DNA of 51,487 bases from a virus, in the IMG/VR virus record IMGVR_UViG_3300033156_000341, positions 1 through 51,487 of that record. The stretch is one strand, 5' to 3'. A model generated the notes under the pieces. That model saw only the letters and a list, made by a program, of their open reading frames with translations. It did no database searches and had not been told where the DNA came from. The position numbers and the translations under genes were made by a program. This document shows positions 13,278 through 20,892 of the stretch, in pieces (within the stretch, counting starts at the first letter, position 1; each line of letters starts with the position of its first letter).

Positions 13278-13688
13278 TTAAATCTTTAGTTCAATTCCTT
13301 CTGCCTTCAATTTAGCAATCTTTTCCTTTGTTTCTTGTAATCGGGTTTTTGGATTTTCCCCACCAGCACTAATTTCTGGCTTGTTATACAAATCATATAA
13401 CTCCTGATTTCTTTTTGGAGATTTTTTGTTCTCCGTATCTAGAGCAACATCTCTTAATAAGAAAATCAATCCGTGTAATTTATCAAAGAGCTGTTTTGCT
13501 TTTTCTGGACTATCTCCTTCTTTTGGTTTATACCCCTGAAAATCAACAGAGTAATCTCCCTTCTTCCAATGGTCATAGTAAATCCTACTCAATTCATCGT
13601 GAGCTTCATTAAACTTTACATCCACTTTTTTTCTTAATTCGGCGAACTCAATCCTTTCCCAATTTCTTTTTGCTGGTTTATAAACCAT
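13278..13688 (-). CDS. Hypothetical tail-module protein
   Basis: A 136-residue, charged and mostly helical protein (RIEFAELRKKVDVKFNEAHDEL at the start, TRLQETKEKIAKLKAEGIEL at the end, shown in part). No recognised family. It lies between two tail genes with 4-5 nt spacing, so a virion or assembly role is likely from context only. Confidence 0.6.
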   Translation of the reverse strand: MVYKPAKRNWERIEFAELRKKVDVKFNEAHDELSRIYYDHWKKGDYSVDFQGYKPKEGDSPEKAKQLFDKLHGLIFLLRDVALDTENKKSPKRNQELYDLYNKPEISAGGENPKTRLQETKEKIAKLKAEGIELKI

Positions 13689-13692
13689 AATT

Positions 13693-14223
13693 TTAAGATA
13701 AAGTTATACTCAAAGTAAGCTCCCAAACCTGTCCAGAAACTTTTGTTCCTTGGTCTGACACCTTTCTACAAAGATTTTTAGCGGTATCTGAATTTCCATT
13801 TGCTACCGTAAATTCCTTCCAAGCAAAATTAGCTTCTCCTGACCCAAAACTTGCCTTCCAAGTAGCTTTTTGGTCTGACCCGTAAGTAGGATAACCAGAC
13901 TCCATTCCCTTATACAATTTACTAGCACCCTGTAATCCTGTTTGCGTTGCATCTTCAGCTGTATCTGAATTCCCAACACCTAAATAGGCGTTAGCATTAT
14001 CAAATTTCGTTCCCCCAGAAGAACAGAGAATAGTCCATAATTCATTTATCCCTTCATTCAAAAGACAATTTCCTTTAATCTCTGTAAATTGTGGAACTCC
14101 AAACAACTTTAAAGCCTCTTTCGGAGAATAAATTTTCCTCTCTCTCCTATCCTCTTCATTCTTATAACGAGCTATTCTCCAAACAGCTTTTTCAAACGCT
14201 TTTTCTATTAAACTTCGGCTCAT
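13693..14223 (-). CDS. Virion-associated tail protein (paralogue of 10149-10733)
   Basis: A 176-residue protein. The part NCLLNEGINELWTIL, then YLGVGNSDTAEDATQTGL and a Gly/Ser-rich tail, matches the corresponding region of the gene at 10149-10733. The first 40 residues are helical and basic. It directly follows the tape measure and is preceded by a junction motif (near 14247), suggesting a distal tail or tail-tip component. Confidence 0.65.
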   Translation of the reverse strand: MSRSLIEKAFEKAVWRIARYKNEEDRRERKIYSPKEALKLFGVPQFTEIKGNCLLNEGINELWTILCSSGGTKFDNANAYLGVGNSDTAEDATQTGLQGASKLYKGMESGYPTYGSDQKATWKASFGSGEANFAWKEFTVANGNSDTAKNLCRKVSDQGTKVSGQVWELTLSITLS

Positions 14224-14253
14224 ACATTAAAATTTTATTAAATAACCGACCTT

Positions 14254-16038
14254 TTAGAATCTTAATTGTGTTTTTAATTTATCAATTATCATATTACCAA
14301 TTTCTTCTGCCGCTTCTTCTGATAAATATGTACCACCTTGGATGTTAACAGTAATATTCCCTATCCCTCCTATTCGTCTTTTTAATGGCACCACCATTTC
14401 TGGTCCTGCCTCTCCTAATAAACCTAAAGTTGGACGTGTAACAATACCACCCTCTTGAAATGGAACTATATTAGGTAAGCTTTTCACTGCACCACTGAAA
14501 ATACCTGTAATACTCTGAACTACCCTTTGAGCCAAATTAATAATATTCTCAAAAGCATTTTTCATCTCATCTAATGGACTTTTGATTAATTCCCAGGCTC
14601 TTTTTAACTTATCAACAATCCAATCCCACACATTTCCCCAAGTTTCCCTCCATTGCTCCAGAGTAACAGTAATTTTATCAATCGCGTCTTGAAAATATAA
14701 TTTAATCCCCTCCCAAGTTAACTGAAAATAATTTTTAATCCAATCCCATTTTAAATAAAGCAAAGTACCAGCAGTTATTAAACCCATAATAGCCGCAATA
14801 GCAATAGCAACCGGAGTACTAATTGCAGCAATAGCGGCTGACATAGTTCCAATTACTACTATTAATGGACCTATTACGGCAATCAACCCAGTTAGTATCA
14901 TTATAATATTCCTAATAGAGGGGTCTAATTCATTAAACCTTTGCACGGCTGTTCTAACAGCATCAGCTATTGTTTTAAGCAAAGAAGCAAAAAGAGGTAA
15001 AACATTTATTGCTAATACTTCTATTGAAGCACGAATACTTCTAATACTTGCGTCCAACCCTTTAGTCATATCATCTGCCACTTTAGTAGTCTTCCCTTGC
15101 TGTTCAACTATTTTAGTATATTCCGCTATACTTGTACCTCCCTCTCTAAGCATCCTACTCAATGCATCAACAGATACGGTTCCCATTTTTGCTTGAAGAA
15201 AGGCAATCTTTTCTTCTTCGCTCATTCCTCGTAGTGCATTTCTTAAATCATTTATAATATCAGTTATATCCCTCATCTTCCCCTGAGCATCAAACACCGC
15301 CACGCCTATACTTTTAAAATGTTCTACTACTCGTGGTTCGGTTAATTGCATCAATGCCATTCTGAGATACCTACCTGCCATTTGTCCACGCAATCCGGTT
15401 TCAGCCATTTTCATTAAAAGAGCAGCAGTTTTTTCTAATGAAATCCCCAACTTACCGGCAGTTCCAGAAACATAAGTCATAGCTCCAGCTAGTTCCTCAA
15501 ACGAATAAGTAGACCCAGTTGTTACTTCAGTAAAAACATCCATTACCCTCATTGACTCACTAGCATTTATTCCAAAAGCCTGCATAACATCTGAGAGCAA
15601 AATTTGTACATTTGCCATATTAGTACCCATAGCAGCTGCTCCTTCGTATACAGCAGCTAAACGTCCAGCGGCTATCTCTGCTGGTTTCATTCCATCTCTA
15701 ACCATATCTTGCATAGCTTGTGCTACCTCAGTTGGGCTAAAAACTCCCTTCTTTCCGAATTCAATCGCTAAATTAGTTAACATTCTTAATTCGTCTTCGG
15801 TAGCACCAGCAGCTTTAGCAATAGCTTGCACAGGTTTCATCGCTCTATCAAAATCAGCTCCCATTTTTAAAGCAGCTAAACCAGCCCCGACAATAGGCAA
15901 GGTAAGACCCTTTGTCATCTTATTCCCTAGACTAGTTAACTGCTTTCCATAATTCTGCAAATTTCTTTGCACTGATTTAAAAACGGTACTTGCTCTATCT
16001 TCTGCTGAAATAATAACTTGTAATTCTGTTTTAGGCAT
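14254..16038 (-). CDS. Tape measure protein
   Basis: A 594-residue protein. The N-terminus has long Ala-rich helices (DRASTVFKSVQRNLQNYGKQL, read in part) and a region GADFDRAMKPVQAIAKAAG with the TP901-type pattern. The middle (about 365-420) has hydrophobic segments (IIMILTGLIAVIGPLIVVIGTM...). The C-terminus ends with EAGPEMVVPL, a common motif of tape measures. It determines tail length and helps form the DNA channel; 594 residues would fit a tail near 90 nm if the usual 1.5 Angstrom per residue applies. It starts 7 nt after the frameshifted chaperone product. Confidence 0.9.
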   Translation of the reverse strand: MPKTELQVIISAEDRASTVFKSVQRNLQNYGKQLTSLGNKMTKGLTLPIVGAGLAALKMGADFDRAMKPVQAIAKAAGATEDELRMLTNLAIEFGKKGVFSPTEVAQAMQDMVRDGMKPAEIAAGRLAAVYEGAAAMGTNMANVQILLSDVMQAFGINASESMRVMDVFTEVTTGSTYSFEELAGAMTYVSGTAGKLGISLEKTAALLMKMAETGLRGQMAGRYLRMALMQLTEPRVVEHFKSIGVAVFDAQGKMRDITDIINDLRNALRGMSEEEKIAFLQAKMGTVSVDALSRMLREGGTSIAEYTKIVEQQGKTTKVADDMTKGLDASIRSIRASIEVLAINVLPLFASLLKTIADAVRTAVQRFNELDPSIRNIIMILTGLIAVIGPLIVVIGTMSAAIAAISTPVAIAIAAIMGLITAGTLLYLKWDWIKNYFQLTWEGIKLYFQDAIDKITVTLEQWRETWGNVWDWIVDKLKRAWELIKSPLDEMKNAFENIINLAQRVVQSITGIFSGAVKSLPNIVPFQEGGIVTRPTLGLLGEAGPEMVVPLKRRIGGIGNITVNIQGGTYLSEEAAEEIGNMIIDKLKTQLRF

Positions 16039-16044
16039 TTTATT

Positions 16045-16580
16045 TTAACGCTGCATTTTTTGAATTTCTTTTTTAATTTTCTCACTATCCATTTGAAGTT
16101 TCATTCTCACTAACTCTAAAAACCAATTCGGCTGTTCCATATATTCGTAATATGTCCAGCCCATTTCTTGACAGACGGCAACGATTTCCATCTCAGGCGT
16201 CATCCTGCCGATTTTATACCAACGCCTTGCCTCTGTCAGGGCTTCGTAAAACCCGCATCCTCACCTATCTTGCCTATTTCTTGCATTACAAATTCATAGT
16301 CTTTCTCTTTCATATCTAAAATTTTATCCACAACATTCTCCGTACTTCCGTCAACTGAAATTACAATTGTTTTTATTGCTACATTTTCGGCTTCCTCCAC
16401 CATCTTGGCTGTATCTATATCTTTTGTTACCGGCTGTGCCCCTGTTCTATCCACTGCAAATTTCATTCTTGCTAAAAAGGGTTCTCTGAGCTTCCTTTTT
16501 TCTCTACCAGTAATCCAAGCCTTCAAAACAACCTTATGCTTGTCAATTGGGGTGATAATTTCTTTTGTTTCTCTCTCCAT
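16045..16580 (-). CDS. Tail assembly chaperone, long form by -1 frameshift
   Basis: Long form of the lambda G/GT type, about 178 residues. In the frame of the 16236-16580 ORF the heptamer G GGT TTT (16248-16254, minus strand GGGTTTT) is a perfect X XXY YYZ slippery site near the 3' end. After a -1 slip, translation continues TAC GAA GCC CTG ACA... to a TAA at 16045-16047, just 6 nt before the tape measure start. The extension is rich in aromatic and charged residues (FYEALTEARRWYKIGRMTP), as in gpT domains that bind the tape measure. Lambda and many siphoviruses use the same arrangement. Confidence 0.88.
16236..16580 (-). CDS. Tail assembly chaperone, short form
   Basis: A 114-residue unshifted product, MERETKEIITPIDKHKVV... 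to ...GEDAGFTKP. It lies between the tail tube gene and the tape measure, the invariant place of the gpG-type chaperone. In lambda, gpG and gpG-T bind the tape measure during assembly and are absent from the mature virion. Residues 20-40 are basic and the rest is acidic and helical. See the long form for the slippery site. Confidence 0.85.
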   Translation of the reverse strand: MERETKEIITPIDKHKVVLKAWITGREKRKLREPFLARMKFAVDRTGAQPVTKDIDTAKMVEEAENVAIKTIVISVDGSTENVVDKILDMKEKDYEFVMQEIGKIGEDAGFTKP

Positions 16581-16584
16581 TTTA

Positions 16585-17565
16585 CTAGTAGCTTGATTGG
16601 GTGTTAATTAGCTGTAATGTCGACCATAACCTTGTGTTAGCAAGGTCATAAAACACATCAAAGTTAATCGTCTGAGTTGCAATATCACCCAATCCTCTGG
16701 CTGGTTCCCATTCACTAAAATGAACTTTCGGGAAAACAATTTCCAAAGTAGGATGACTTGACGAACCAATAACCTTTGAACTCTCAAGTTTGATTTGCAT
16801 AGCTTTTGTACTCCCATCAAGCATATAATCTCTCCAGGTTCTATCTTCGTAATTCAATTCTAAACTTCCTGTAATTCTAATTCCTTTGTTAACTATATCT
16901 TCAGGCTCAATACTACCTAAAACCTCTAACCTCTCAACATTCTTTTCAATTGTCAAGCTAAGGCTTCTTAAACTGATTTTAGAAGCACCACTCAATCCAG
17001 AAACACTATTTGCAACTTTGAAGGTTAAATCTGGATGTACAAATCTATGGTCTATTGAATAACTCACAGTAGGAGAAGCCTCGTCCTGATGCACTTTCGA
17101 AATGAAGTTAGCAGTATAAGTCACATACTCTCCCAAAGTTATATCGATTGTGATTGAATTTATCATTGCCATCCTAAATCTCATTGCTCCAATCGGGTCT
17201 TTAACGTGAATTGTCAAGCTGTCGTGTTGCACATCATTCTGGAGAGTATAATCGTGAGTATGTACTCCCGTCTCTGGAGTATCATTAGAAGTACTAACTG
17301 TTCCCACTAAAGCCAACAATAATAATCCAAAAGAATTTGCATTTAATTCTCCCTCGATATTCCCTTCAGCCCATTTGCTAACAACTTGACCGGTTATGGC
17401 GGCATCTGTGATATTCCCGTAGCTTCCAGTTACTAATGCTTTTGCTACTTTGTCGTCGAAAGTAATTGCAGTTTTAGGAAGCCAAAAAGAGGCATCAACC
17501 CCAACACCCCTTGTGGTTTCTTTTCCAATTCCTATTTCTACTAATCTTCCTGTAAATTTTGCCAT
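16585..17565 (-). CDS. Major tail tube protein
   Basis: A protein of 326 residues from the ATG at 17565; the frame is open up to 17598, but the downstream ATG (MAKFTGRLVEIGIG) avoids overlap and has a junction motif 33 nt upstream. Beta-rich sequence with a typical opening, EIGIGKETTRGVGVDASFWLP, read here in part, and a long mid region of strands (DSLTIHVKDPIG, SITIDITLGEY). Position between the connector and chaperone genes supports the call. It would polymerise into the tail tube. Confidence 0.82.
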   Translation of the reverse strand: MAKFTGRLVEIGIGKETTRGVGVDASFWLPKTAITFDDKVAKALVTGSYGNITDAAITGQVVSKWAEGNIEGELNANSFGLLLLALVGTVSTSNDTPETGVHTHDYTLQNDVQHDSLTIHVKDPIGAMRFRMAMINSITIDITLGEYVTYTANFISKVHQDEASPTVSYSIDHRFVHPDLTFKVANSVSGLSGASKISLRSLSLTIEKNVERLEVLGSIEPEDIVNKGIRITGSLELNYEDRTWRDYMLDGSTKAMQIKLESSKVIGSSSHPTLEIVFPKVHFSEWEPARGLGDIATQTINFDVFYDLANTRLWSTLQLINTQSSY

Positions 17566-17575
17566 TTTAGTTTGA

Positions 17576-17998
17576 TTATTCTGTACTAAATGAAACAACG
17601 ACCTTTATCTCCAGTTCTGCCGTTACATATTTGGGGTTATCCACTATTTCCGACAGAACTGGATAACAAATAATTACTTCTTCTCCACTGGGCATTGAAA
17701 TCCCAGATAATCTTTGGTCTTTGTCAAAATTATCTATTACATCATCAACAACACCTTCAATAATTCTTCTTGCCTTCTTGACTCCCTGACTCTGAATTTC
17801 TTGTATCAAGAAAACAGTAAAAACATAGGTTCTTTTATTTTCAATCGTTGTTTGGAACTCTGCTTCTAATCGTGTAGATTTTACAACAGCCGCAGGAAAA
17901 CCAGTAAATTCCTCTGTTGGATAATCATAAACTTCTTGGATTGAATCTATGCTTTCTAATTTCTCTTTTATTTTTTCTCTAATATGTTCAAATGCCAT
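17576..17998 (-). CDS. Tail terminator / tail completion protein
   Basis: A 140-residue protein with the HK97 gp10/gpU-like pattern: a helix, a beta strand TYVFTVFLIQEIQS, a RRIIEGVVDDVIDNFDKD helix (about residues 82-99) and a C-terminal AELEIKVVVSFSTE strand. Its position between the gp10-like gene and the tail tube fits a tail terminator. A downstream junction motif (17599-17606) lies within its last codons. The call rests on position and a general fold pattern, not a unique motif. Confidence 0.65.
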   Translation of the reverse strand: MAFEHIREKIKEKLESIDSIQEVYDYPTEEFTGFPAAVVKSTRLEAEFQTTIENKRTYVFTVFLIQEIQSQGVKKARRIIEGVVDDVIDNFDKDQRLSGISMPSGEEVIICYPVLSEIVDNPKYVTAELEIKVVVSFSTE

Positions 17999-18000
17999 AT

Positions 18001-18073
18001 TATTTATCTTTTAAAATCGCCTTAAACCCTTCTAAAATCGTCTGTAATGCGTTTTTTTGTTTTTTATGGTATT
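18001..18073 (-). other. Open -1 frame segment after the gp10-like gene
   Basis: After the stop of the gp10-like gene at 18074, the -1 frame is open, from upstream of that stop, through FEYIKYHKKQKNALQTIL and on to a TAA two nt before the ATG at 17998. It has no ATG, GTG or TTG start. It could be a frameshifted C-terminal extension, a remnant, or chance in AT-rich DNA. A weak AAAAAG run lies at the overlap. Confidence 0.35.
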
Positions 18074-18454
18074 TTATATATTCAAAGCTCTTTTTATTGC
18101 TTTTTCAAAAGTTTTTTCAATTTTTGGTTTTGCTTTTTCTGCCCCTACTTTCATAAATTGCCTAACGGTACCTGGTGCTTTCGGGGGCATCCAAATCGGC
18201 CAATTCTTTGTTCCTTCGTGAACAAAAATTGCGTAAAAAACGTGAGGAGAAATTACAGCCCTAAATGGACTAATATCTGAACTAATACTTCCTCTTAACC
18301 TACCGGTATCAATTGGAGTTATTGGTTTTACTTCCGCCTCAACCAGAAAAGCAGATTTTCTGATAGCATCTCTAATCTCAATCGTTAATTCTTTCGGTAA
18401 TCTATCAAATTTCTTTATCACCTTATCTAAATTTTTTATTTCTATTCTTATCAT
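18074..18454 (-). CDS. HK97 gp10-like tail component
   Basis: A 126-residue protein matching the HK97-gp10 family: IRIEIKNLDKVIKKFDRLPK at the start, a helix then VEAEVKPITPIDTGRLRGSI (T-P-x-D-T-G-R-L), and HVFYAIFVHEGTKNW (Y..FVHEGT). In HK97-type phages this gene follows the head-closure gene and precedes the tail terminator, as here. It overlaps the upstream gene by 4 nt. It is needed for joining tail and head. Confidence 0.88.
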   Translation of the reverse strand: MIRIEIKNLDKVIKKFDRLPKELTIEIRDAIRKSAFLVEAEVKPITPIDTGRLRGSISSDISPFRAVISPHVFYAIFVHEGTKNWPIWMPPKAPGTVRQFMKVGAEKAKPKIEKTFEKAIKRALNI

Positions 18455-18771
18455 TTTACTAACATAATTACAGCTTCTTTATGCACAAATGCTCCTAATT
18501 CCGCAGGTTTGTTAACAGCAATTACTTTGTATTCATTCCCGTTTTCATCTACCAATCTATCTCCTTTTTGAATATCGGCATCTTCGTCTGCGTATAATCT
18601 GAATGTTTTTCCTATTGCTCCTCCTATAGCCAGAGCGTCTTCTTCCGACATTCTTTGAATAGAAACATTCTCAATCGTAACTGTCTGGTAGGCTGTTTTA
18701 TCTCCCGAAACCTCTGACAATCTTCCAATTACAACTTGATTTGTTAATAAATTTAAGAATGTCATAATCAA
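18451..18771 (-). CDS. Head closure / head-tail joining protein
   Basis: A 106-residue protein with small beta-barrel features (VVIGRLSEVSGD, RLVDENGNEYKVIAV, ELGAFVHKEAVIMLV), typical of stopper proteins such as SPP1 gp16. Position between adaptor and gp10-like genes supports this. No unique motif. Confidence 0.65.
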   Translation of the reverse strand: MIMTFLNLLTNQVVIGRLSEVSGDKTAYQTVTIENVSIQRMSEEDALAIGGAIGKTFRLYADEDADIQKGDRLVDENGNEYKVIAVNKPAELGAFVHKEAVIMLVK

Positions 18772-18799
18772 GATTCTATATGGACCATATAGAATTACA

Positions 18800-19405
18800 C
18801 TATATTTCTATTTTTCTGTATCTATCTAAGATTTGCAATACTCCTAACCTATTTGCCATTTTTTCAATATCTTGAATTGTCACAGAGTACTCTCCTAATC
18901 TCTCTGACTTTATTACCCCGACTTCTTTAATATACTTTTCTTCTATGATACCAGCTACTAATTTCGTGGCTACAAGCCTTATATCCTCTGGAACAGTAGA
19001 AGCATAACCAAATGTACCTGTTACTTTTACATTCTGATGTCCTTTTGGAAAGTAAGATATTGGAGCGTTAAACACATTAAGCACTATTCTTGTCTTTGGG
19101 GTTTCGTTAGCAGGGTAAAGGTAATATTCTGTAGCGTCATCAATCGTATAATCTACATCTCCATCTTCGTCTAAAATCTCTATCTTATCTAAACTAATTA
19201 AATCATCTATCAAAAGTTCTTTTGTTCCATCTCCATCATATAATTTGTAAGTAGCCGATTCTTGTTCAAACTTTCTTCCTGTATATGTTTCAATCCAATT
19301 TTGAACCGCATCTATATATTCAGAAACTCGGTCTGAAGTTAAAGGGTCTGGTAATGTTGAAATCCCCAAAAAATCTTTTACCCTTTGCTCATTAGTGTAT
19401 GCCAT
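18800..19405 (-). CDS. Head-tail adaptor (connector) protein
   Basis: A 201-residue protein. The start MAYTNEQRVKDFLGIS, the segment YIDAVQNWIETYTGRKFEQ, the strands YKLYDGDGTKELLIDDL and the tail ...LQILDRYRKIEI match the gp6/gp15-like head-tail connector family (DUF3168-type neighbours, gp15 of SPP1). It would attach to the portal and provide the platform for the tail. It follows the small gene at 19410-19619 by 4 nt. Confidence 0.82.
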   Translation of the reverse strand: MAYTNEQRVKDFLGISTLPDPLTSDRVSEYIDAVQNWIETYTGRKFEQESATYKLYDGDGTKELLIDDLISLDKIEILDEDGDVDYTIDDATEYYLYPANETPKTRIVLNVFNAPISYFPKGHQNVKVTGTFGYASTVPEDIRLVATKLVAGIIEEKYIKEVGVIKSERLGEYSVTIQDIEKMANRLGVLQILDRYRKIEI

Positions 19406-19409
19406 AGTT

Positions 19410-19619
19410 TTACTTTATTTTATATCTACTCCTTCTTTTTCTTTTAGGAGAGACTCTTTCGGCTCTCATCATTTTATCCCTTGACGCTCTGAACAATCCT
19501 TTTGTATAAAGCACAGCAATTCCTTTCTCAATCAAACCGTGAGCAATATTATTCTCTACTGCAACTATTTCTCCTGCTTTGTAGTTTTTATAATCTTTTT
19601 TAAAAATTACTAATTGCAT
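19410..19619 (-). CDS. Small basic protein with a basic tail
   Basis: A 69-residue protein. The first half (MQLVIFKKDYKNYKAGEIVAVENNIA) has a beta-rich pattern and the last 15 residues are strongly basic (PKRKRRSRYKIK). Similar small proteins between capsid and connector genes in other phages are head components (for example head fibre or decoration). A variant junction motif (AAAGGTTT, near 19646) lies 26 nt upstream of the ATG. Confidence 0.6.
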   Translation of the reverse strand: MQLVIFKKDYKNYKAGEIVAVENNIAHGLIEKGIAVLYTKGLFRASRDKMMRAERVSPKRKRRSRYKIK

Positions 19620-19651
19620 ACTAAATTTAACATTTAGATTAACAAACCTTT

Positions 19652-19702
19652 AGAAGTAGGGAAGAGAATAGGCGGAAGGCGAACCTAACTCTTCCCACTT
19701 CT
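19652..19702 (-). terminator. Large hairpin after the capsid gene
   Basis: AGAAGTGGGAAGAG (minus strand, 19689-19702) pairs with CTCTTCCC and ACTTCT (19652-19666) with one bulged base, 14 bp in total. The loop also contains TAGG/CCTA. No clear T run follows, so it may stabilise the capsid mRNA 3' end or reduce downstream expression instead of acting as a strong terminator. Confidence 0.55.
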
Positions 19703-19719
19703 ATTAACCAACTTAACCA

Positions 19720-20892
19720 TTACGGAATACCAGTCAGTTTCCTAATGGCGTTTTCCAGAACACAATTCCCAGCAATCCTTTCTACTACCCTGATACCAAC
19801 TTGGTCTTTCTCCCACGCCTCACCAGCGATGTTGGATACAGTAACAGTCATTTTCTTTCTATCTCCAAGCCAATAACCTCTCTTGAAGTCGCCGAAGTAA
19901 ATCTCAGATTCGGGCAACCAGTTGTTCTCAATCACTGGATAGCCGTAAATTGTTGCTGGCTGTCCAGGAGCAACAGCTTCTTGCCAGATATATCTTCCAT
20001 CATTATCCTTTAATTTCCTGAGTTCTCTTATATTAGCATTGTGAGACAGAAAAACGGCATTTGCACGATACTTTGAGGGTAAAGCGTAAATCAGGTTTAT
20101 AATGTCATCAAAACTGAGATTACCAGAACAAGTCACACTGGAAATAGAACAATTTGTCAAACCTGTTGGCTGACCACTTCCACTTCCAGCAGTAATAACT
20201 CGGTCTTCTTCATCCCTCAATGCTTCACCAAACAAATTGATTATTAGCTTTACCACATCAAAAGTATCACAATCCTCAATCAATTCTTCAGAGGCGTAAA
20301 GGATAGCGGCAACCTTGTAGGCAGTAAGGGTTTTTTGTTCAAAGTCAGCAGTGGTGGTAGATTTAGCAGCATTTTCAGCAGTCCAGGTAACTTTAGGCTT
20401 GCTTCCCAATTTGGGGATTTTCATTACATCCTTTTTCATTGGGACAACCCTAACCAATGACCTCATATGATGAGGTTCTTCTAAATCCTTTATCAATTCA
20501 GCTCTAAATTCATCAGGGAATAGATAACCACCATCAGCCGCAACACCCTCGCTCAAAGCCTTCAAGGCAACTTCATCTCTATTAACCAAAGCTTGGAAGA
20601 AAGCGATTATCTTCTCTTCTTTAGAGAGTTCATCTACTTTCTTCTTAACATCGCTTGGTGAATAGAGTTTTCCCGCTAATCCACTTTCCTCTGTTCTTCC
20701 CAAAATCTTATCAAGCTTTTCTTTTAGCTCATCAAGGTTCAGATAAGCGGAAATTTTTTGGGCGACTTCTTGAGCCTCTTCTTCTAAATTTTCTTCTGTT
20801 TCAGTTTCGGTTTCTTCTGGGGTGGTTTCTTCGGTCTCTTCAGTCTCTTCAGCTTGTTCTTCCTCTTGTTTCTTTTTTAGTTCTTCTTCCAT
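19720..20892 (-). CDS. Major capsid protein (HK97 fold)
   Basis: A protein of about 390 residues from the ATG at 20892; the frame is open to 20937. The first 130 residues are a coiled-coil, acidic scaffold-like delta domain (MEEELKKKQEEEQAEETEE, Glu/Thr-rich). The core has the HK97 pattern: EGVAADGGYLFPDEFRAELI, a TWTAENAAKST segment, EELIEDCDTF, an AVAPGQPATIYGYPV loop and EAWEKDQVGIRVVERIAG. The start overlaps the protease gene by 44 nt. The delta domain is normally cleaved by the prohead protease after assembly. The acidic segment is shared with the small gene at 4118-4306. Confidence 0.9.
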   Translation of the reverse strand: MEEELKKKQEEEQAEETEETEETTPEETETETEENLEEEAQEVAQKISAYLNLDELKEKLDKILGRTEESGLAGKLYSPSDVKKKVDELSKEEKIIAFFQALVNRDEVALKALSEGVAADGGYLFPDEFRAELIKDLEEPHHMRSLVRVVPMKKDVMKIPKLGSKPKVTWTAENAAKSTTTADFEQKTLTAYKVAAILYASEELIEDCDTFDVVKLIINLFGEALRDEEDRVITAGSGSGQPTGLTNCSISSVTCSGNLSFDDIINLIYALPSKYRANAVFLSHNANIRELRKLKDNDGRYIWQEAVAPGQPATIYGYPVIENNWLPESEIYFGDFKRGYWLGDRKKMTVTVSNIAGEAWEKDQVGIRVVERIAGNCVLENAIRKLTGIP

